This document shows positions 53,859 to 61,043 of a stretch of DNA of 64,000 nucleotides, in pieces. The first letter of the stretch is position 1; each line of letters starts with the position of its first letter. A model generated the notes under the pieces. It did no database searches and was not told the DNA's origin. It saw nothing but the letters and a program-made list of their open reading frames with translations. The position numbers and the translations under genes were made by a program. The stretch is from JANWYT01 sp034437555 (GTDB lineage: Bacteria > Chloroflexota > Anaerolineae > Aggregatilineales > Phototrophicaceae), in assembly GCA_034437555.1 (NCBI GenBank), contig DAOTTQ010000008.1, positions 1 through 64,000 of the forward strand, written 5' to 3'.

Positions 53859-53876
53859 AAGGGGCTTTCGCCCCTT
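53859..53876 (-). other. GAAA-tetraloop hairpin in the nusG-rplK gap
   Basis: On the transcribed strand AAGGGGC-GAAA-GCCCCTT is a seven-base stem capped by a GNRA tetraloop, about 40 bases upstream of rplK. No T tract follows, so it is more likely a processing or protein-binding hairpin than a terminator. L1 autoregulation at the rplK leader is known in other bacteria, but an L1 site was not demonstrated here. Confidence 0.5.
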
Positions 53877-53916
53877 AAGACCTCACGCAGTAGTGTAATG
53901 AGGATGAAGGGGAAGG

Positions 53917-54567
53917 CTAGGCTTTTTCAACTTCCATAAAGTCTAGTTCTACGGGGGTTTCGCGCCCAAAGAAATCAACCATGACGCGCACTTTGGCTTT
54001 GTCTGGGTCAATAGCACTTACGCGCCCAATAAACTCATTAAAGGGACCCCCGATAATACGTACCTTCTCACCCACCTTAAAGTTGACCTTAAAGACGGGC
54101 TTTTCGTTGTCCATCCTATCCATAATTTGCTTCACTTCTTCAGGAAGCAGGGGCGTTGGGTCATTACCCATGCCCACAAAACCGGTGACGCCGGCGGTAT
54201 TACGCACCACGTACCAAGAATCTTCATCCAGTATCATCTCTATCAAGATATAGCCCGGGAAAACGCGCTTCTCTACAGGGCGACGCTTGCCATCCTTGAT
54301 TTCGATTTCTTCTTCAGTAGGGATAATCACGTCAAAAATGCGGTCACGCATTCCCATCGTTTCTGTACGCTGTTCAATGGCTTGGCGCACTTTGTTTTCA
54401 TATCCACTATAGCAATGCACCACATACCAATGACGCTCTTTTACAGTGTCGGCTTTGCGGTAGGAGGCTGTACCATCATCCAGCACAATATTGACGTTAT
54501 CATTACCCTCATCCAAGTAAATGGGGTCGGGGTCATAATCTTGGCGTTTTTTCTTATCGTCTGCCAT
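53917..54567 (-). CDS. nusG: Transcription termination/antitermination factor NusG
   Basis: A 216-residue NusG. The NGN domain starts with HWYVVHCYSGYENKVRQAI and includes VFPGYILIEM and VRNTAGVTGFVG. The C-terminal KOW domain reads KVGEKVRIIGGPFNEFIGRVSAID. NusG binds RNA polymerase, suppresses pausing and links it to Rho or the ribosome. About 40 extra charged residues precede the NGN domain (DDKKKRQDYDPDPIYLDEGN). AAGGA is seven bases before the ATG at 54567, so the longer 54582 start is rejected. Confidence 0.96.
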   Translation of the reverse strand: MADDKKKRQDYDPDPIYLDEGNDNVNIVLDDGTASYRKADTVKERHWYVVHCYSGYENKVRQAIEQRTETMGMRDRIFDVIIPTEEEIEIKDGKRRPVEKRVFPGYILIEMILDEDSWYVVRNTAGVTGFVGMGNDPTPLLPEEVKQIMDRMDNEKPVFKVNFKVGEKVRIIGGPFNEFIGRVSAIDPDKAKVRVMVDFFGRETPVELDFMEVEKA

Positions 54568-54587
54568 GACGCAATCCTTCAAACAAA

Positions 54588-55025
54588 CTAATAGCCACTA
54601 CGCCCGCTACCTTCACGGCGAAAAACGTAAAAGGTAACGCCAGCAACCACCGCAAACAACACCACAAAAGCAATGGGTGTGCTAATGCCAAAGCGGATGA
54701 ACAAGCTAAACAAGTAGTTAATCGTACCCATTACAATGGCAGCGACTAGGAGGGTTATAAGCACAATGCGCGTTAAGCGGACGGCTTCTTCACGGGTGGG
54801 CCAGGTCACCTTTTGCAGTTCTTCACGAACACCACTTAGATATTCGCGTATGTTGCCAAACGCGCGTGTTACAAAATTGCCTTCGTCTTCTTGGTTATCA
54901 CGACTACGCCGACCAGGTGTAACGCGACCTTTATTGGCGGGGGCTTCTTCTGCAACAACTTCTTCTTCTTCTTCTTTACCGCGACGACGACGGCTCGTTT
55001 GATTTTCGGTGGCTGTTTCTGCCAT
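54588..55025 (-). CDS. secE: Preprotein translocase subunit SecE
   Basis: A 145-residue SecE. An unusually long N-terminal extension with a basic RRRRGK and acidic EEEEEVV patch precedes the SecE core (REYLSGVREELQKVTWPTREEAVRLTRIVL) and its transmembrane helix. A second hydrophobic stretch (TPIAFVVLFAVVAGVTFYVF) follows, whereas minimal SecE has one helix. SecE is the essential small subunit of SecYEG. GGAG lies eight bases before the ATG at 55025. nusG follows 20 bases later. Confidence 0.93.
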   Translation of the reverse strand: MAETATENQTSRRRRGKEEEEEVVAEEAPANKGRVTPGRRSRDNQEDEGNFVTRAFGNIREYLSGVREELQKVTWPTREEAVRLTRIVLITLLVAAIVMGTINYLFSLFIRFGISTPIAFVVLFAVVAGVTFYVFRREGSGRSGY

Positions 55026-55111
55026 GAGACTTGCTCCTTGTTTGTAACCTTTATAGACGATAAACGGTACAGGGTATCTTACTACCGCTTCTTTGTCTGG
55101 TAGCCTATACA

Positions 55112-55138
55112 CAAACACCGCCTTGAGGGCGGTGTTTG
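55112..55138 (-). terminator. Hairpin between tRNA-Trp and secE
   Basis: CAAACACCGCC and GGCGGTGTTTG form a perfect 11-base stem with a five-base loop, directly after the tRNA-Trp 3' end. It could be a terminator or attenuator that sets secE-nusG expression apart from the tRNA unit, or an RNA-processing signal. The T tract is short (TTTG). Confidence 0.6.
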
Positions 55139-55148
55139 GTTGCTTGAG

Positions 55149-55221
55149 CAGGGGTGGAGAGATTCGAACTCCCGACCAATGGTTTTGGAGACCACTACTC
55201 TACCAGCTGAGCTACACCCCT
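55149..55221 (-). tRNA. tRNA-Trp (anticodon CCA)
   Basis: A 73-base cloverleaf: acceptor AGGGGTG/CACCCCT, anticodon loop CTCCAAA with CCA, T arm with GTTCGAATC and discriminator G. CCA is not encoded. The location before secE is the usual one for tRNA-Trp. Confidence 0.97.
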
Positions 55222-55236
55222 CTATTATCGCGTTAT

Positions 55237-55401
55237 CTATTTTGTTTCTTTATAGACAACGTGCTTACGCACAATGGGGTCGTACTTTTTTAGTTCCAAG
55301 CGTTGCGAAGTGTTTTGACGGTTCTTGAATGTATAGTACATGTGACCGCTTTCAGCACTACGCAATTTAACCAGAATACGATTGCCTTTTTTTCTCGCCA
55401 T
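55237..55401 (-). CDS. rpmG: 50S ribosomal protein L33
   Basis: A 54-residue L33 located between tRNA-Thr and tRNA-Trp. It begins MARKKGNRILVKLRSAESG, has YYTFKNRQNTSQRLELKKYDP in the middle and ends HVVYKETK. It has no CxxC pairs, so it is the zinc-independent (C-) form. The order rpmG, tRNA-Trp, secE, nusG is conserved in many bacteria. Length and start fit the family exactly. Confidence 0.95.
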   Translation of the reverse strand: MARKKGNRILVKLRSAESGHMYYTFKNRQNTSQRLELKKYDPIVRKHVVYKETK

Positions 55402-55448
55402 GATACACCGCTTCTTCAGTTACATTATAAAATGGGATGAGTTACCAG

Positions 55449-55520
55449 AGCCTCCCATGGGAATTGAACCCATGACCACTTCCTTACCAAGAAAGTGCTC
55501 TACCTCTGAGCTAGGGAGGC
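55449..55520 (-). tRNA. tRNA-Thr (anticodon GGT)
   Basis: A 72-base cloverleaf: acceptor GCCTCCC/GGGAGGC, anticodon stem CTTTC/GGAAG, loop TTGGTAA with GGT, and discriminator T. CCA is not encoded. Confidence 0.96.
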
Positions 55521-55552
55521 GTGGAGAGGGGGAATTTCTTCCCCCCATCAAG

Positions 55553-55635
55553 TGGGCCGAGCAAGACTCGAACTTGCGAAGGCGTTAGCCAAGGGATTTA
55601 CAGTCCCCCCCCTTTGCCACTCGGGACACCGACCC
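55553..55635 (-). tRNA. tRNA-Tyr (anticodon GTA)
   Basis: An 83-base class II tRNA with a long variable arm. The anticodon loop CTGTAAA carries GTA between GGGA and TCCC. Acceptor GGGTCGG pairs with TCGGCCC through one G-T wobble at each inner position. Discriminator A. Confidence 0.94.
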
Positions 55636-55669
55636 AAAAATGTGTTAATTGGCGTAAATTGCCGCCAAA

Positions 55670-55742
55670 AGCCTCCTAACGGACTTGAACCGTTAACCTC
55701 ATTATTACAAGTAATGTGCTCTGCCAATTGAGCTAAGGAGGC
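55670..55742 (-). tRNA. tRNA-Thr (anticodon TGT)
   Basis: A 73-base cloverleaf: acceptor GCCTCCT/AGGAGGC, anticodon stem CATTA/TAATG with loop CTTGTAA carrying TGT, and discriminator T. CCA is not encoded. First of the tRNA-rpmG-secE block. Confidence 0.96.
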
Positions 55743-55766
55743 ATTTTTTTGTATTAGTAAAGTTCT

Positions 55767-56312
55767 TTAGTAGCTTTTACCATCAGCGTAACGAGAGCGT
55801 CTCATTGTTTTTCGCTGGCTGTATCGCCCATTGCCAGTGCCTTTACCCTTGTAAGTATCTGTTTGGGCGTGGCAATTTGGGTAGATGAGGCGCAAATTTT
55901 CTTCACTGTTATTGTCAGGGTTGCCGTCTGTGTGGTCTAGGTCAAGAGGAATGGGCTTGCCCATCCAACTGTCTAGTTTACGCACCTCACAGCAATGACC
56001 GCGCTTACCTAACAAGTACGATTTTCTGGAACGGTCTTGCTTTGCGTCACTAAGCGATTTAAGTCTATGATAAACATGCTGTTTGGCACACTCATCACAG
56101 TATTTATTCACAAGTCGTTCCTTCAGCTTATTGCAGCGGGCGCACTCGGAAGTGTGCTTTCTTGCATTTCTCATTACACCACGACTATTGTAAGATGCCG
56201 AGCAAGACTGTGAACAAATTTTGTTCCTCGATTTACTTTTCGGCAACGACAGTCCACAACATAAGCATGTGTGTTGGGTGTTATTGAGGTGTAAGCTGTT
56301 TTCTTCGTTCAT
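55767..56312 (-). CDS. HNH endonuclease-like protein with damaged zinc ribbon
   Basis: A 181-residue protein with two small N-terminal Cys clusters (CLCC with ICSQSC, and CARC with YCDEC) and a C-terminal HNH core. In the core LDLDHTDGN (about 123-131), the NLRL Asn (139) and PNCH (145-148) keep the DH-N-H catalytic residues. The usual CxxC before the W and the LCPNC motif are altered to CEVR (108-111) and IYPNC (143-147), so two of four structural cysteines appear lost. Such HNH proteins are often parts of mobile introns or phages; here it sits right upstream of a tRNA cluster. It might be decaying or have a reduced zinc site. Confidence 0.75.
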   Translation of the reverse strand: MNEENSLHLNNTQHTCLCCGLSLPKSKSRNKICSQSCSASYNSRGVMRNARKHTSECARCNKLKERLVNKYCDECAKQHVYHRLKSLSDAKQDRSRKSYLLGKRGHCCEVRKLDSWMGKPIPLDLDHTDGNPDNNSEENLRLIYPNCHAQTDTYKGKGTGNGRYSQRKTMRRSRYADGKSY

Positions 56313-56476
56313 GTTTGATTGTTAAGCTACGCTCACCAACCCCGAAAGTATACGCTGTCTCTTACCAAATTTCAAGACACGATTTACTTTAACGGGTGAC
56401 CGTGAAAAAATGATACGAAACGAATCGCTCTTTGTCAATTGGTTTTTGTTGAATTTTTCACAGAAAGCGGAACACA

Positions 56477-57295
56477 GTGTCCTTAGAACGGTTCTCTTTT
56501 CATAAAATTGTCCTTTATGGGGTGTTATTGGTGGGCTTAGGCGCGTGTCGAACCGACCCCGCCAATGCACCTCTTCCTACCCAAGTTGACCCTAACGCCT
56601 TTGCTACTAGCGTCGTGATGACCCGTGAAGCACCCCCCACAGGCTTTGATACGGTCGCTTTTGAACGCATTGATGCCAACACAGAACGTCTAGGAGGCTT
56701 TAGGGCAACAGCTTCACTTAGTTTTGAGGGCGTATTTGCCCGCACGCCACGCACCACCAACGCATTAAGCGAAGCCGAAATTTTTGATAACCCCGTTACT
56801 AATGCCAGGCGCGTGATTGCATCTTTAGCCAATAACCTTACGCCCGATATTCCATCGTTGAATTATGAAGCGGTACGACTAGGCGAGGATGTGTTTTTGG
56901 TGCGCGATGGTGTGTGTGTTCAAAACGCGCCCGATGATGCCAAACTTGCCGTAGAACTAAGCGCAGGTACACTCTTAGGGGGCATCAAGAACGCCACAAC
57001 GGCGTATCAACGCGCCACAGTAAATAGTGAAATCGTTTGGCGGTATGCGTTTATACCCGATGACCTTGTGTTGCCGAATGTGGGGTTTGGCGCAGACAGC
57101 CAAATTTTAGGGATGACAGGCGAGCTGTGGGTTTCGCCCACCCTAAACGCCGTCGTCCGTTATTACCTAACGCTAGAAGTCGAGAACATAACGCTCTTTG
57201 GGGGCAATTTGCCTGTTAGTGGCACGTTGTTCCTGCGCTATGAGCTATACGAGGCTGGCACGCCTGTCAACCTAAGCGTGCCGTTTGGTTGCTAG
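56477..57295 (+). CDS. Predicted lipoprotein of unknown function
   Basis: A 272-residue protein with a lipoprotein signal peptide and lipobox LGAC (Cys at about residue 24). The mature region is beta-rich, with strands such as FRATASLSFEGVF and SEIVWRYAFIPDDL, and could form a lipid-binding half-barrel similar in pattern to LolA/LppX-type proteins, but I cannot show this. The start is a GTG with a modest upstream AAGCGGA. Its stop shares a CTAG with the stop of the convergent PLP-enzyme gene. Confidence 0.68.
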   Translation: MSLERFSFHKIVLYGVLLVGLGACRTDPANAPLPTQVDPNAFATSVVMTREAPPTGFDTVAFERIDANTERLGGFRATASLSFEGVFARTPRTTNALSEAEIFDNPVTNARRVIASLANNLTPDIPSLNYEAVRLGEDVFLVRDGVCVQNAPDDAKLAVELSAGTLLGGIKNATTAYQRATVNSEIVWRYAFIPDDLVLPNVGFGADSQILGMTGELWVSPTLNAVVRYYLTLEVENITLFGGNLPVSGTLFLRYELYEAGTPVNLSVPFGC

Positions 57296-58497
57296 GTCAC
57301 AAAGTCCCGTAGGGTGTGCTGTTTCCAGCTATCGTCGCTTAAAATTTCGGCGATGGCGTGCATCACAAGGCGCACTTCGTCATCCGTATTGTAAAAGTGG
57401 GGTGCGATGCGAATCCCTGCCCCCTCACGATAATCAATGACGATGTTGCGGGCAATCATTTCACGGGATACTTCATAAGCATGGGGCGGTGCAACCGTGA
57501 CTGTGCCACCGCGTTCTGCGGTTTGGCGTGGGCTATTTACGGTATAGCCCGCCTCATCCGCTAATGCAATAAGCATTTCTGTTTGGCGCACTGAATTTTC
57601 ACGGATAGCGTTTACGCCCACTTCAGCAATGATGTTAATGCCACTTTGTACGGCGTACAGTGCCACAATGGCGGGTGTGCCATTCGCTAGGCGATAGGCA
57701 TCTTCACGAAGCACAAAGTCTTCGCTAAAGGCAAATGGCGTTTGGTGGGCAAACCAGCCCGTGACTTTTGGCGTGAGTGAGGCTAACAGGTCGGGGCGCA
57801 CATACATAAACACACCACCACTACCCCCACACAACCATTTCAACGTCCCCCCAATGTAAAAGTCCACGCCCAACGCCGTAACATCCACAGGAATAATGCC
57901 CACGCTGTGATAGCCATTTAACAGCACTTGCGCCCCCACACGATGCGCCTTCTCTATAACGGCTTGCGCAGGCATGATATAGGCACTACGAAACAGTACA
58001 TGGCTAATGCTGACTAAGCGCGTGCGTTCATCAATGGCATCAAGCAGGGCTTGTGTGTCAATGCTCATGTTATTGTCATGGCTTTTGATGGTTTCTACGT
58101 GCATATGGGGGGGCAACATGGCTTTTAGCGTATAGGTATCCGATGGAAAATCTTGGTCTGTCACCACAACTTTACCGCGTTTGGGGTCATCCCACGCCAG
58201 CGCACTTAGCAAAATGCTGTTGGCAATGCTGGCGTTTTCGTGCATCAGCACGCTTCCTTTGGGTGCGCCCATGAGGGGGGCAATGCTATCCCCCACTGCG
58301 CCTTTAAGCTCCCACCATGTCGGGTTATTGCCGTAGGGCTTGCCCCATGCCCTTACGCCCAATGTCGCCCATGTGTCGGCATAGTCTTTCAGTTTATCGT
58401 ACACATCACGGGGCATTGCACCCAAGCTATTGCTAATCATGTACGTGCAAGTGTCTAAAATAGGAAATTGTGGGCGATATGCCAGCAAAGCGTTCAT
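57292..58497 (-). CDS. Aminotransferase class V-fold PLP enzyme, kynureninase-like
   Basis: A 401-residue fold-type I enzyme of class V. An N-terminal DTCTYMISNSLGAMP motif resembles kynureninase. The Schiff-base Lys is K220 in IGGTLKWLCGG, and the C-terminal half has TGWFAHQTPFAF. The residue that normally binds the pyridine nitrogen of PLP is Asp in a DGYHSVG type motif; here it is N194 (VLLNGYHSVG, codon AAT). Loss of that Asp usually cripples PLP electron-sink chemistry, so activity is uncertain. Kynureninase, isopenicillin-N epimerase or cysteine desulfurase-like reactions are possible; the substrate is unknown. No tryptophan-degradation gene is nearby. Confidence 0.82.
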   Translation of the reverse strand: MNALLAYRPQFPILDTCTYMISNSLGAMPRDVYDKLKDYADTWATLGVRAWGKPYGNNPTWWELKGAVGDSIAPLMGAPKGSVLMHENASIANSILLSALAWDDPKRGKVVVTDQDFPSDTYTLKAMLPPHMHVETIKSHDNNMSIDTQALLDAIDERTRLVSISHVLFRSAYIMPAQAVIEKAHRVGAQVLLNGYHSVGIIPVDVTALGVDFYIGGTLKWLCGGSGGVFMYVRPDLLASLTPKVTGWFAHQTPFAFSEDFVLREDAYRLANGTPAIVALYAVQSGINIIAEVGVNAIRENSVRQTEMLIALADEAGYTVNSPRQTAERGGTVTVAPPHAYEVSREMIARNIVIDYREGAGIRIAPHFYNTDDEVRLVMHAIAEILSDDSWKQHTLRDFVT

Positions 58498-58521
58498 AAA
58501 ATACGTTCATCCTAAATAAAG

Positions 58522-58962
58522 CTAGTCGGGCAAAGTTTGAAGGTCTATTTTGTATGAAAATCGGATAAAGTCTTTAAGATTAAGCGTTACCAAAACAGGG
58601 ATATCAAACGCCAACATCGTGGCAACGATATTTGCATCATGAACCTGTTTGCCTAATGTAGAGTGATGTACGAGCAAATCCATAAGATTTTTGGTGACTG
58701 TTTCTATATCGTCTGCCACGTAACACACTTGCCGTATTGTCTCAATTTGATTCACAATAACACTTAGCGCATAAGGAATTTCAAAGGTCTTTGGGCTAGT
58801 CACCTGCACCAAGTATTCACGTATCACTTGCCAACTAATCCAAATTTCGATGTTTTTATCTAACAACGCATCAAAATACTGCCTAGCGCGAGTGTGTTCT
58901 GGAAACTGAGCATGATAGGCGCGCAGTAAGATATTTGTGTCTATAAACACTCTATCTGCCAT
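58522..58962 (-). CDS. PIN domain ribonuclease, VapC-like toxin
   Basis: About 146 residues. Acidic PIN residues are visible: FIDTNILL near the start, the Glu in VIREYLV, VHDANIVATM and LVTLNLKDF. VapC-type toxins cleave tRNA or rRNA. The gene starts within the last bases of the upstream antitoxin gene (11-base overlap), which couples their translation. The frame is open to 59031, but ATG at 58962 fits the domain start and the overlap. Start and partner choice are strong; target RNA is unknown. Confidence 0.86.
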   Translation of the reverse strand: MADRVFIDTNILLRAYHAQFPEHTRARQYFDALLDKNIEIWISWQVIREYLVQVTSPKTFEIPYALSVIVNQIETIRQVCYVADDIETVTKNLMDLLVHHSTLGKQVHDANIVATMLAFDIPVLVTLNLKDFIRFSYKIDLQTLPD

Positions 58963-59179
58963 CGTCACCATACCAATCTTCACGGCGAACAGACGGCTCT
59001 TCAAGAATTGTATGAGCGAGGATGTTCGCATGAAAAATTGCTTTTCGTTGTGCCGAAGACAGCATCTTTTGAGAGCGATTTTGTGACAGATATGCCAATA
59101 GGCTCTCTCTTTGTTCGTCTGTGAGCTGGCTTACAATTTCTATGACTTGATGATATTCAAGGCTTAGTTGAACAACCAT
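58952..59179 (-). CDS. Antitoxin of the PIN-domain toxin, VapB-like
   Basis: A 75-residue protein that begins MVVQLSLEYHQVIEIVSQLTDEQ, a short strand then helix, and ends in a basic then acidic segment (REDWYGDDGR). Such small proteins bind and block the PIN toxin through a C-terminal extension. AGGAG is seven bases before the ATG. No recognisable AbrB or ribbon-helix-helix motif was seen, so the DNA-binding class is unclear. It overlaps the toxin start and is 10 bases downstream of a membrane-protein gene. Confidence 0.75.
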   Translation of the reverse strand: MVVQLSLEYHQVIEIVSQLTDEQRESLLAYLSQNRSQKMLSSAQRKAIFHANILAHTILEEPSVRREDWYGDDGR

Positions 59180-59189
59180 GCGATTTCTC

Positions 59190-59576
59190 CTATAAATTTG
59201 TCAATTGAAGCAAGCCACGCCAAACCAAATATAAGCCCCCACACAAGAGCAATAGCACCAGCACGCCTCCAATGCCCGTAATTTGCACACCAAACCAACC
59301 AAAGAGCAATGAACAGGTAATTAGCACAGTCACTATCCCCGCGCCCAAATTACGCCTGCCACTGACCTTTTCAACATTACGGCGCGAAACGTTAATGCGA
59401 TCCAGCATCATTTGTGCAGTCTCTGGGGGGATGCCCAGTTTGCCCAGTTCGGCAATCACATCTTCATCTGTTTTGCCCTCTTTAATCAGAACAGCTGCTT
59501 GATAGTAGAGTGCTAGAGCAGTGGCTTCTAAGGGTGATTTTTCGGGTTTGGTGTTAGAGGTGGGTTCTGCGTTCAT
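59190..59576 (-). CDS. Small membrane protein of unknown function
   Basis: A 128-residue protein. Residues 1-80 are soluble, with a helix-turn-helix-like stretch (GKTDEDVIAELGKLGIPPETAQMMLDRI). Two hydrophobic helices follow at about 78-95 and 98-118. GGAGG lies ten bases before the ATG. It is in line with the toxin-antitoxin pair and only 10 bases away, so they may share a transcript, but a functional link is not evident. No family is recognised. Confidence 0.65.
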   Translation of the reverse strand: MNAEPTSNTKPEKSPLEATALALYYQAAVLIKEGKTDEDVIAELGKLGIPPETAQMMLDRINVSRRNVEKVSGRRNLGAGIVTVLITCSLLFGWFGVQITGIGGVLVLLLLCGGLYLVWRGLLQLTNL

Positions 59577-59695
59577 CGTGGGTTTGCCTCCCTATCTGTT
59601 TTGCATAGTGTAGCACAAGACATTCTTTAACGGGCAACCCATTGGCAATCAGGCACACCGTAGGGGTTGCGCCTTGTCGTACATAATATGAATCG

Positions 59696-59704
59696 TGATA
59701 TACT
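59696..59704 (+). promoter_or_regulatory. Extended -10 promoter of the PA14/SH3b gene
   Basis: TGaTATACT, with TTGTCG 19 bases upstream of the -10 hexamer (59674-59679), about 40 bases before the ATG at 59744. Confidence 0.55.
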
Positions 59705-59743
59705 TTAGGGAAGTTGGTCTTGTCCTCATAGGAGTTATACGTT

Positions 59744-60805
59744 ATGAAACACGGGTTTCATCTTCCATCGTCTACTCAATCGCGCATTGTGTTGTTGGTA
59801 CTGTCGTTTGGGCTAATCGCCACACTCGGCTTGTCTGTGATGCTCACATCTGCCCAAACTTTTGGCAGCAACTGGACGGGCAGTTATTACAATAACACTT
59901 CTTTTAGTGGCACACCTGCGCTTACGCGCCTAGATGCCCAAATTAACTTTAACTTTGGCGCAGGCAGTCCGTTCACCGGCACCATTAACCCGGATAACTT
60001 TAGTGCAACGTGGGCAAGCTCACAAACGTTTACGGCTGGCACATATCGCTTTACAGCCATTGCCGATGACGGTGTGCGCGTTCAAATTGACGGGCAAACA
60101 GTGATTGATTCATTAGTCGCCACTGGCGGTACACAAACCCTTACGGCGGATGTCATCCTCACCGAAGGCGTACACGCCATCCGCGTAGATTATGTTGAGT
60201 TTACCAATGCGGCACTTGTCCAGTTTTATTGGTCGTCTGTCAGCACCACGCCATCTGCCACAGAGGGTCCCACTGCTACCCCTGCGCCTACCGGCTTGCC
60301 TGCGATTGCACCAGGTTCACTAACCGCCACTGTCATTAGGGCAGGTGTGCTAAACACACGCAACGCGCCCTCATTAGGGGGCATCAAGGTGGGAGAAGTT
60401 TTGAAGGGGCAAACCTACGCCGTTGTAGGGCGCAACGAAAACGCCACCTGGTTCTTGCTTCAGCTTGGTGGGTATCAGGCATGGGCTTGGGGTTATTATC
60501 TCTACATCAACAGCAACGAATTTAACGCCCCCGTTGTCAGTGGCTTGTCTGCGGTGGGGCTGCCTGCGGGCGTAACCGATACGGGCGTACTAGCAGTGAC
60601 CAATGCAGGTTTGCGCCTACGGGCAGAAGCCAACATCGGCTCGGCACAAATTGGGCGCGTAGATTGGGGAAGTTTTGTACCAGTGGTTGGGCGTACCCGC
60701 GCTGGTGACTGGTACCAGATTGTTTGGAAAGGCACAGTGGGCTGGGTAGTATCGGGCTATCTTGACATTCGTCAGGGCGACTTAAACAACGTTCCTGTTA
60801 GATAA
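59744..60805 (+). CDS. Secreted PA14 domain protein with two SH3b domains
   Basis: A 353-residue secreted protein. A signal peptide/helix (about 15-37) precedes a PA14 domain (about 40-165) with WTGSYYNNTSFSG, FSATWASSQTFTAGTYRFTA, the DDGVRVQIDG signature and VHAIRVDYVE. A Thr/Pro linker (about 168-190) leads to two SH3b-like repeats at about 195-260 (LNTRNAPSLGGIKVGEV) and 280-345 (LRLRAEANIGSAQIGRV), each ending in a WAWGYYLYI or WVVSGYLDI strand. PA14 domains bind carbohydrate, and SH3b domains bind wall peptides, suggesting an envelope adhesin or binding protein. AGGAG is nine bases before the ATG. Confidence 0.88.
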   Translation: MKHGFHLPSSTQSRIVLLVLSFGLIATLGLSVMLTSAQTFGSNWTGSYYNNTSFSGTPALTRLDAQINFNFGAGSPFTGTINPDNFSATWASSQTFTAGTYRFTAIADDGVRVQIDGQTVIDSLVATGGTQTLTADVILTEGVHAIRVDYVEFTNAALVQFYWSSVSTTPSATEGPTATPAPTGLPAIAPGSLTATVIRAGVLNTRNAPSLGGIKVGEVLKGQTYAVVGRNENATWFLLQLGGYQAWAWGYYLYINSNEFNAPVVSGLSAVGLPAGVTDTGVLAVTNAGLRLRAEANIGSAQIGRVDWGSFVPVVGRTRAGDWYQIVWKGTVGWVVSGYLDIRQGDLNNVPVR

Positions 60806-60816
60806 GAGACACACAT

Positions 60817-60844
60817 CGGGGCAGGGATGTTTTGCCTTGCCCCG
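60817..60844 (+). terminator. Imperfect hairpin after the PA14/SH3b gene
   Basis: CGGGGCA-GG and CC-TTGCCCCG pair around a loop of nine bases, 12 bases after the stop. Only a short T-rich stretch follows. Confidence 0.45.
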
Positions 60845-60969
60845 TTCTAACTCGCGTTTTTTGTCCGTCTAAAGTATTGTTTCTTCTCAAAAAGCGAAGC
60901 CCTGCCCTAAGGTAAATGTCATTCCTCACGCTTTTCTATCGTTATTAACACGCTGAAATAGGCACATTG

Positions 60970-60978
60970 TGTTATAGT
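60970..60978 (+). promoter_or_regulatory. Extended -10 promoter of the histidine kinase gene
   Basis: TGtTATAGT about 65 bases before the GTG at 61044. No good -35 at normal spacing. Confidence 0.45.
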
Positions 60979-61043
60979 TTATGAAGTAAGGGACACACAA
61001 TGCCGTGTGTCTTTTGGCGATATTTTACGCATAAGGGCTTACT

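Noticed and set aside
55093..55588. Short open frames across the tRNA and rpmG genes
   Set aside because: They are antisense to tRNA-Trp, L33 and tRNA-Thr, which are clearly supported.
55670..56312. HNH gene plus tRNA as an integrated element with attachment sites
   Set aside because: I searched for a direct repeat of the tRNA 3' end in the flanks and saw none; no integrase is present.
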